Both the position numbers and the translations under genes were made by a program. Positions 5,380-10,499 of a DNA stretch of 10,499 bases are shown in pieces; the first letter of the stretch is position 1, and every line of letters begins with the position of its first letter. Source of the stretch: Actinobacteria bacterium 13_2_20CM_68_14. GTDB taxonomy: Bacteria; Actinomycetota; Thermoleophilia; Gaiellales; Gaiellaceae. The notes beneath the pieces are model-generated. The model was not told the DNA's origin. It saw nothing but the letters and a program-made list of their open reading frames with translations, and did no database searches. Location: positions 1 through 10,499 of the forward strand of contig MNDB01000029.1 in assembly GCA_001914705.1 (NCBI GenBank), read 5' to 3'.

Positions 5380-6828
5380 ATGAACCTGGAGCGCGTCATC
5401 GCAGCGCTCGCCCCCACGGACGTCGTGCAGCGCGCTCCGGTCGAGATCTCGGACCTCGCCTACGACACGCGCGCCGTCGGGCCCGGAGCGCTCTTCTTCT
5501 GTGTCCCGGGAGAGCGGCGCGACGGCCACGCCTTCGCCCGCGAAGCGGTTGAAAGCGGCGCGGTCGCGCTCGTCGTCGAACGGGTACTCGAGCTCGACGT
5601 CTCACAGCTGGTCGTGGAGGACGCCCGGAGTGCGATGGCCCAGGCCGCCGTCGTCTTTTTCGACGATCCGACGCGGACGCTCGAGGTTGCGGGCGTCACC
5701 GGAACGAACGGCAAGACGACGACCACGTTCCTCCTCCACTCGATTCTCGGCGCGGCGGGCCGGCGGCCCGGCCTGCTCGGCACGATCGAGAGCCTGATCG
5801 GGGGCGAGCGCCGCCCGGCAATCCGTACGACGCCCGAGGCGATCGACCTCCAGCGCGCCTTCCGTGAGATGCTCGACGCGGGCGATCGGAGCTGCGCGCT
5901 CGAGGCGACCTCCCACGGCTCCGAGCTGGGGCGGCTCGACGGCGTCCGCTTCAGCGCTCTCGCCTTCACCAACCTCAGCCAGGACCATCTCGACTTCCAC
6001 GGAACCTTCGAGCGGTACTTCGACGCGAAGCGCCGGCTCTTCGTCGAGGGCGAGCGGCCGCCGGCCGCGGTCAACGTCGGCGACGACTACGGCCGCCGGC
6101 TGGCGGAGGAGCTGCGCGCGCTCGGACATGAGCCGCTGCTGACCTTTGGCACCGCGGGCGATGCCGACATCCGGCCCGAGCAGCTCGAGCTCGACGGCAA
6201 CGGCGCGCGGTTGCGGGCCGGCGGGATCGAGCTGCGGACGAAGCTGCGCGGCCGCTTCAACGTCGAGAACGTGCTCGCGGCCGTCGCCGTCTCGCGGCTG
6301 CTCGGCGTCGAGAACGACGCGATCGCAGCCGGGGTCGCAGCGCTCAAGGGCGTTCCCGGCCGGTTCGAGGCGGTCGAGGCGGGTCAGCCGTTCGCGGTCG
6401 TTGTCGATTACTCCCACAAGCCGGACGCGCTGGAGAACGTGCTCCGGACCGCCCGTGAGCTTGCGCGTAGCCGGGTCATCTGCGTCTTCGGTTGCGGCGG
6501 CGACAGGGACCGGGGCAAGCGCCCGCTGATGGGACGGATCGCGAGCGAGCTCGCGGACGTTGCGATCGTCACCTCGGACAATCCGCGCAGCGAGGATCCC
6601 GACGCGATCATCGCCGAGGTGGTCGCCGGCGCGGAAGCGAGCCTGGAGGTGGAGCCCGACCGGGCCACTGCGATCGGACGTGCACTCGCGCTTGCTCAGG
6701 AGGGCGACGTTGTCGTCATCGCCGGCAAAGGCCATGAGCAGGGGCAGGAGTTCGCGGGGCGGGTGGTTCCGTTCGACGACCGCGAGGTCGCCCGCGAGGC
6801 GCTTCGCCGGCTCGGAGCCGCCCTGTGA
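5380..6828 (+). CDS. murE: UDP-MurNAc-tripeptide synthetase MurE, meso-DAP type (482 aa)
   Basis: Cytoplasmic ATP-dependent ligase that adds the third residue to UDP-MurNAc-L-Ala-D-Glu. The N-terminal Mur domain shows SDLAYDTRAV...GALFFCVPG. The ATP loop GTNGKTT is at 108-114 (K112). The central domain has NLSQDHLDFHG and the Lys of DAKRRLF (K217), the position that is carbamylated in the family. The C-terminal domain carries DNPR at 400-403, the motif that marks meso-diaminopimelate rather than lysine specificity, and GKGHE around 449-453, which contributes to DAP recognition. ATG 5380 gives the usual MurE N-terminus (MNLERVIAAL). A GTG at 5344 in the same frame would add 12 atypical residues and would lie upstream of the -10 element. 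It heads the murE-murF-mraY-murD-ftsW run and overlaps murF by 4 bp (GTGA). Confidence 0.95.
   Translation: MNLERVIAALAPTDVVQRAPVEISDLAYDTRAVGPGALFFCVPGERRDGHAFAREAVESGAVALVVERVLELDVSQLVVEDARSAMAQAAVVFFDDPTRTLEVAGVTGTNGKTTTTFLLHSILGAAGRRPGLLGTIESLIGGERRPAIRTTPEAIDLQRAFREMLDAGDRSCALEATSHGSELGRLDGVRFSALAFTNLSQDHLDFHGTFERYFDAKRRLFVEGERPPAAVNVGDDYGRRLAEELRALGHEPLLTFGTAGDADIRPEQLELDGNGARLRAGGIELRTKLRGRFNVENVLAAVAVSRLLGVENDAIAAGVAALKGVPGRFEAVEAGQPFAVVVDYSHKPDALENVLRTARELARSRVICVFGCGGDRDRGKRPLMGRIASELADVAIVTSDNPRSEDPDAIIAEVVAGAEASLEVEPDRATAIGRALALAQEGDVVVIAGKGHEQGQEFAGRVVPFDDREVAREALRRLGAAL
6814..6817 (+). promoter_or_regulatory. ribosome binding site for murF
   Basis: GGAG lies 7 nt before GTG 6825, inside the end of murE, and supports the GTG start that overlaps the murE stop codon. 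Confidence 0.5.
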
Positions 6829-8063
6829 TCCCCTTGGCGCTGGACGAGATCGCGGCGCTGGCGCCCGGCCGGCTCGACCGCGCCCCCTGGGCGTCCGAGG
6901 TGAACGGCGTCCAGGTCGATTCCCGCCGGATCGCAGAGGGCGACCTCTTCGTCGTGGTCGGGCGTGGGGCCGACTTCCGCAAGCACGCCTTCGCGCGCGG
7001 CGCGGCCGCCACGCTCGTTCCGGACGACGCGTTTGCCGCGCTCGGGGCGATCGGCCGCGCCGTCCGTGACCGGGCCTCCGCACGGGTGGTGGGGATCACC
7101 GGCTCGATGGGCAAGACCTCGACCAAGGACCTGCTCGCCGCTCTCTGCGCACCGTCGGCGAGGACGATCGCCAACGAGGGAAACTTCAACAACGAGATCG
7201 GCGTCCCGCTGACGCTGTGCCGTCTCGAGCCGGACACCGAGGTTTGCATTCTCGAGCTCGCGATGCGGGGGCTCGGCCAGATCGCCGAGCTCTGCGAGAT
7301 CGCCCGGCCCGAGATCGGCGTCGTCACCAATGTCGGGCCGGTGCACCTCGAGCTCGTCGAGTCGCTCGACGGCGTCGTTCGGGCGAAGAGCGAGCTCGTT
7401 GCCGCGCTGCCGCCGAGGGGCGTCGCGATCGTGCCCGAGGATTTCCCGGTCGATCGCGAAGACATCCGCGTGGTCAGGTTGGGTGCGCCGGCCGCGGAGG
7501 TGCGCGACGGCCGCACCTCGGTCGGCGGCGTCAGCTTCAACTTCGTCGCCGAGCACCAGGCGCAGAACGCGGCGGCTGCGCTGGCGGCGCTCGAAGCGCT
7601 CGCGCTGCCGCGGCCGGAACGCGTCGACGTCGACTTTTCCCGCTGGCGCGGCGAGGAGCGCGAGCTTCCCGGCGGCGGCCTGCTGATCAACGACGCCTAC
7701 AACGCGAACCCGGTCTCGATGCGGGCCGCGCTGGGATACCTCGCCGCCCGGGCCGGAGACCGCCGCCGAGTCGCGATCCTCGGCGACATGGCCGAGCTCG
7801 GCCGGACGGCCCCGGCGTACCACACGGAAGTCGGCAGGGCGGCCGCGGAGCTGGAGGTCGACGAGTTGCTCGCCGTAGGAGAGCTCGCACACGGCTACGT
7901 CGACGGAGCCGCCGGGGTTCCGTCGCGCTGGACTCCGAACGTCCACGAAGCCTTGCGGCAGCTCGACGAGCTCGTCCGGCCCGGGGACGCCGTGCTCGTG
8001 AAAGGTTCGCGGGCGATGGGACTCGAGGCGGTAGCGGAAGCGCTGGCGGCGGTGAAGGCCTAA
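6825..8063 (+). CDS. murF: UDP-MurNAc-tripeptide:D-alanyl-D-alanine ligase MurF (412 aa)
   Basis: Adds D-Ala-D-Ala to UDP-MurNAc-tripeptide, the last cytoplasmic ligase step before MraY. Visible family features in order: an N-terminal substrate domain with VNGVQVDSRRIAEGDLFV; the ATP loop GSMGKTS at 93-99 (K97); NEGNFNNEIGVPLTL, typical of MurF; LAMRGLGQIAEL; NVGPVHLE; the Lys of VRAKSEL (K188), at the carbamylated-lysine position; and DAYNANP at 290-296, diagnostic of MurF. At 412 residues it is somewhat shorter than the common ~450. The start is GTG 6825, which overlaps the murE TGA as GTGA and has a GGAG ribosome site 7 nt upstream, so translation is probably coupled. TAA 8061-8063 is one base from the mraY start. 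Identification is secure. Confidence 0.95.
   Translation: MIPLALDEIAALAPGRLDRAPWASEVNGVQVDSRRIAEGDLFVVVGRGADFRKHAFARGAAATLVPDDAFAALGAIGRAVRDRASARVVGITGSMGKTSTKDLLAALCAPSARTIANEGNFNNEIGVPLTLCRLEPDTEVCILELAMRGLGQIAELCEIARPEIGVVTNVGPVHLELVESLDGVVRAKSELVAALPPRGVAIVPEDFPVDREDIRVVRLGAPAAEVRDGRTSVGGVSFNFVAEHQAQNAAAALAALEALALPRPERVDVDFSRWRGEERELPGGGLLINDAYNANPVSMRAALGYLAARAGDRRRVAILGDMAELGRTAPAYHTEVGRAAAELEVDELLAVGELAHGYVDGAAGVPSRWTPNVHEALRQLDELVRPGDAVLVKGSRAMGLEAVAEALAAVKA
8051..8058 (+). promoter_or_regulatory. ribosome binding site fixing the mraY TTG start
   Basis: GGTGAAGG, at the very end of murF, lies 6 nt before TTG 8065. No ATG or GTG in that frame is close enough to compete, so it supports the TTG start. 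Confidence 0.6.
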
Positions 8064-8064
8064 C

Positions 8065-9069
8065 TTGGTCCGCGTCCTGATCGCGGGCCTCGCCGCGATG
8101 CTGATCTCGATTCTCGCCGGTCCTCGCTTCATCGCTTTCCTGCGCCGCAAGGAGTACGGGCAGACGATCCGCGAGGAGGGGCCGCAGCATCACGTGACCA
8201 AGCAGGGGACGCCGATCATGGGCGGCCTGCTGGTGCTGGGCGCCGGCACCGCGGCGTATCTCGCGCTCGCGCGCTACACGGTCCCGGCGCTGACGGTGCT
8301 CTTCGTCACGCTCGCCTGCGGCGCGATCGGGTTCATCGATGACTTCATCAAGCTGACGCACCGCCGCTCCCTCGGCCTCAACGCCCGCTGGAAGCTGCTC
8401 CTGCTCGGAGCGATCACGGTCGGCGTCGGCCTCGCCGCGCGACACCAGCACCTGCCGACGAACGTCTACGTACCCGGGATCGGGCACCTCGAGCTCTCGT
8501 GGGCGTGGTACGGACTGCTCTTCCTCGTCATCGCCGGCGCCGCGAACGGCGTCAATCTGACCGACGGCCTCGACGGCCTCGCCGCCGGCACCGGGATCAT
8601 CGCGCTCTTCACCTACAGCGCGATCAACGTGATTGCGTGGATCCGCTCGGGCCCGCCCGGACACCGCTTCGAGACGAAGCTCGACCTTGCGATCGTGGGA
8701 GCGGCGCTGATCGGAGGGCTGATCGGATTCCTCTGGTACAACGCGTTCCCGGCCGAGGTCTTCATGGGCGACACCGGCTCGATGGCGATCGGCGGCGCAC
8801 TGGCGGCCTTCGCGATCATGACGAAGACGATCTTCCTGCTGCTCCTGATCGGCGGCATCTTCGCGATCGAGGCGCTCTCCGTCATCCTGCAGGTCTTCTC
8901 GTTCCGCTACTGGGGCCGGCGGATATTCCTGATGACGCCGATCCACCACCACTTCGAGATGAAAGCCTGGTCCGAGACGAAGATCATGGTCCGCTTCTGG
9001 ATCGTCACGGGCCTGCTCTGCGCGGCCGCCTTCGCGCTGTACTACCGCTACTTCCGCGGGTTCCGCTGA
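8065..9069 (+). CDS. mraY: Phospho-N-acetylmuramoyl-pentapeptide-transferase MraY (334 aa)
   Basis: Integral membrane enzyme that transfers phospho-MurNAc-pentapeptide from UDP to undecaprenyl phosphate, giving lipid I. The sequence is hydrophobic throughout, consistent with the family's ten membrane helices. Hallmarks: IREEGPQHHVTKQGTPIMGG near the N-terminus; the DD pair D92-D93 in FIDDFIKLTHRRSLGL; NLTDGLDGLA (N164, D167, D170); GDTGS with D236; and the cytoplasmic HHHFE at 294-298. It is slightly shorter than E. coli MraY (360) but no motif is missing. The start is TTG 8065, with a GGTGAAGG ribosome site 6 nt upstream and only one base after the murF stop. The final CGC TGA overlaps the proposed CTG start of murD. 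Very secure. Confidence 0.96.
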   Translation: MVRVLIAGLAAMLISILAGPRFIAFLRRKEYGQTIREEGPQHHVTKQGTPIMGGLLVLGAGTAAYLALARYTVPALTVLFVTLACGAIGFIDDFIKLTHRRSLGLNARWKLLLLGAITVGVGLAARHQHLPTNVYVPGIGHLELSWAWYGLLFLVIAGAANGVNLTDGLDGLAAGTGIIALFTYSAINVIAWIRSGPPGHRFETKLDLAIVGAALIGGLIGFLWYNAFPAEVFMGDTGSMAIGGALAAFAIMTKTIFLLLLIGGIFAIEALSVILQVFSFRYWGRRIFLMTPIHHHFEMKAWSETKIMVRFWIVTGLLCAAAFALYYRYFRGFR

Positions 9070-10250
9070 ACGAGCTGCCGGAACGCGTTCTCGTGCTCGG
9101 GCTCGCCCGCTCGGGGCTTGCGGCGGCCGCGGCGCTCGAGCGGCGCGGGGTGGAGGTCGTGCGCGCCGACCGGGAGCTCGGGAACGATGAGGATGTCGGG
9201 CTCGTCGAGGGAGTCGGCCTACTCGTCAAGAGCCCCGGGGTACCGGCCGAGGCTTCCCTGGTGGCCGGGGCCCGCGAACGCGGCGTTCCTGTCTGGAGCG
9301 AGATCGAGCTCGGCTCCCGGCTGCTTCCGAATCCGATTCTCGGCGTCACGGGCACGAACGGGAAGACGACGACGGCGGAATGGCTCGGCTTCATGCTCGG
9401 CGCGCCGGTGGCCGGAAACGTGGGCCGGGCGCTTTCAGAGCTCGACGGCGAGGTCGAGCCGGAGCAGCTCGTCGTGGTCGAGCTGTCCTCGTTTCAGCTC
9501 GAGGACATCGACCGGTTCCGGCCCCGGATCGCGGTGCTGCTGAATCTCGAGCCCGACCACCTCGACCGCCACGGCTCCTTCAAGGCCTACCGCGACGCGA
9601 AGCTGAGGATTTTCGAGAACCAGACCGAGGCCGACACAGCCGTGGTTCCACGTGATCTAGATCACGAGCTTCGGGCGCAGCGGGTCGAGTTCGCGGCCGA
9701 CGATCGGCTGCCGGCGGAGCCGTCGCTTCGCGGCGCCCACAACCGCGAGAACGCGGCGGCCGCGGTGGCCGCTGCGCGGGCGGCCGGCGCCCGCGAGGAA
9801 GAGATCGTCCGCGGCCTGCGTGACTTCAGGGGTGTGCCGCACCGGCTCGAGCTGGTCGCCGAGCGCGGCGGCGTTGGCTACGTGAACGACTCGAAGGCAA
9901 CGAACGTGGCGGCGACCTTGCGCGCGCTCGCGGCGTACGAGGACGAGCCCGTCCGCCTGATCCTCGGCGGCTCGCGGAAGGGCGAAGACTTCGCGCCGCT
10001 CGCGGCGGCGCTCGGACCGAACGTCCGCGCGGTCTACGTGATCGGCGAGACCGCGGACGAGCTGGCCCGCGTCATCCCGGACACGATCCGCGCCGGCGAC
10101 CTCGCGACGGCTGTGGAGCGGGCAGCGACGGCTGCCCAGCCCGGCGAGGTCGTGTTGCTCTCACCGGCCTGCGCGAGCTACGACCAGTTCGGCGACTTCG
10201 AAGAGCGGGGCGAGGAGTTCAAGCGACTGGTGGCGAACCTGCCCATGTGA
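9066..10250 (+). CDS. murD: UDP-MurNAc-L-alanine:D-glutamate ligase MurD (394 aa)
   Basis: Cytoplasmic ligase adding D-Glu to UDP-MurNAc-L-Ala. Features: the N-terminal Rossmann-like turn GLARSG (12-17); the ATP loop GTNGKTT at 96-102 (K100); LEPDHLDRHGS; the Lys of DAKLRIF (K179), at the carbamylated position; HNRENAAAA; DSKATN at 275-280; GGSRKGEDF; and LLSPACASYDQF near the C-terminus. The frame is open far upstream but antisense to nothing useful, being inside mraY. No ATG, GTG or TTG lies where the family starts. CTG 9066, overlapping the mraY TGA as CTGA, gives MNELPERVLVLGLARSG and matches the overlap style of the other junctions; CTG 9075 is the alternative. At 394 residues it is short (about 440 is usual); part of the saving is between K179 and HNREN, where the second CRP-like palindrome lies. 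Identity secure, start less so. Confidence 0.93.
   Translation: MNELPERVLVLGLARSGLAAAAALERRGVEVVRADRELGNDEDVGLVEGVGLLVKSPGVPAEASLVAGARERGVPVWSEIELGSRLLPNPILGVTGTNGKTTTAEWLGFMLGAPVAGNVGRALSELDGEVEPEQLVVVELSSFQLEDIDRFRPRIAVLLNLEPDHLDRHGSFKAYRDAKLRIFENQTEADTAVVPRDLDHELRAQRVEFAADDRLPAEPSLRGAHNRENAAAAVAAARAAGAREEEIVRGLRDFRGVPHRLELVAERGGVGYVNDSKATNVAATLRALAAYEDEPVRLILGGSRKGEDFAPLAAALGPNVRAVYVIGETADELARVIPDTIRAGDLATAVERAATAAQPGEVVLLSPACASYDQFGDFEERGEEFKRLVANLPM
9651..9666. promoter_or_regulatory. CRP/GlxR-type palindrome, copy 2 (inside murD)
   Basis: CGTGATCTAGATCACG is a perfect 16-bp palindrome whose inner 14 bp are identical to the copy in ftsL at 1173-1186. It encodes R-D-L-D-H in murD, the same reading frame phase as in ftsL, in a poorly conserved part of the protein. 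It has the TA-centred GTGANNTANNTCAC core but lacks the outermost T and A of the full consensus. It lies about 580 bp upstream of the ftsW start. Binding is inferred. Confidence 0.5.
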
Positions 10251-10499
10251 CGAAAGGGCAGTTCGAGGCCAGGCTCCTGCTGCTGGTCAGCTTCGGGCTG
10301 GTCGCGTTCGGCCTGGTCATGGTCTACAGCGCCACCTCGGCCTCGGCAGCGCTCGAGAATGGCGACCCGGCGTACTACGTCAAGCGCCAGGCGATCTACG
10401 CCGTTCTGGGGTTGGCACTGATGTTCGTCTTCGCCCGCTTCCGCTTCCAGGCGCTCCGCAAGCTCGCTCCCGTCCTTGTGACGATCAGCCTCGCGCTGC
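10247..10499 (+). CDS. ftsW: FtsW/RodA-family lipid II polymerase, probably FtsW, 3' end cut by window edge
   Basis: The first 84 codons of a SEDS-family membrane glycosyltransferase. In the dcw cluster this is FtsW, which polymerises lipid II at the septum with FtsI. GTG 10247 overlaps the murD TGA as GTGA. The protein opens MTKGQFEARLLLLVSFGLVAFGLVMVYSAT, with the family's first membrane helix (about 9-27) and the conserved VMVYSA. A loop with YYVKRQAIYAVLG and a second helix follow, then FARFRFQALRKLAP and a third hydrophobic stretch at the window edge. No good Shine-Dalgarno lies at normal distance, so translation is probably coupled to murD. Too short to separate FtsW from RodA by sequence alone; position after murD decides for FtsW. 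Confidence 0.9.
   Translation, partial: MTKGQFEARLLLLVSFGLVAFGLVMVYSATSASAALENGDPAYYVKRQAIYAVLGLALMFVFARFRFQALRKLAPVLVTISLAL

Noticed and set aside
5602..8150. Long minus-strand open frames (up to 493 codons) opposite murE and murF
   Set aside because: They are antisense shadows of genes with complete family motifs. The translations are low-complexity and Arg-rich.
8499..9065. Upstream extension of the murD frame into mraY
   Set aside because: It overlaps the conserved MraY core, and the translation is Arg/Asp-rich without MurD character.

Overview
The window is a GC-rich (roughly 70 % by eye) stretch of a bacterial dcw (division and cell wall) cluster. Gene order is rsmH, ftsL, ftsI, [mrdA-like PBP2, reversed], murE, murF, mraY, murD, ftsW, with rsmH and ftsW cut by the window edges. 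High GC, many GTG/TTG starts, a very basic Ala/Pro/Arg-rich FtsL tail, a meso-diaminopimelate-type MurE and a promoter that looks leaderless all fit a high-GC actinobacterium. A deep lineage such as Thermoleophilia is my guess, not something the sequence proves. Having both a divisome transpeptidase (FtsI) and a PBP2/MrdA-type one suggests a rod-shaped cell, or one derived from rods.

Layout. 1-936: end of the 16S rRNA methyltransferase gene rsmH. 937-1099: a 163-nt gap holding strong, mutually exclusive inverted repeats. 1100-3198: ftsL and ftsI, joined by a TTGA stop/start overlap. 3182-5077, minus strand: a PBP2/MrdA-like gene whose 3' end overlaps ftsI by 17 bp. 5078-5379: divergent intergenic region with an extended -10 promoter right at the murE start and short repeats that could be operators. 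5380-10499: murE-murF-mraY-murD-ftsW, essentially without gaps (overlaps GTGA, CTGA and GTGA; one 1-nt gap).

How the genes work together. MurE, MurF and MurD are the ATP-dependent ligases that add meso-DAP, D-Ala-D-Ala and D-Glu to UDP-MurNAc. MraY loads the finished UDP-MurNAc-pentapeptide onto undecaprenyl phosphate to give lipid I. FtsW polymerises lipid II at the septum, FtsI cross-links it, and FtsL activates the FtsW/FtsI pair. The reversed PBP2-type enzyme would normally cross-link lateral wall made by RodA.

No undescribed enzyme system is visible; all eight complete or nearly complete genes belong to known families. The unusual content is in arrangement and non-coding signals: (1) the inverted mrdA-like gene splitting the cluster; (2) two exact copies of a 14-bp palindrome with the CRP/GlxR-type consensus, one inside ftsL and one inside murD; (3) the long palindrome between rsmH and ftsL; (4) a probably leaderless murE promoter with upstream repeats.
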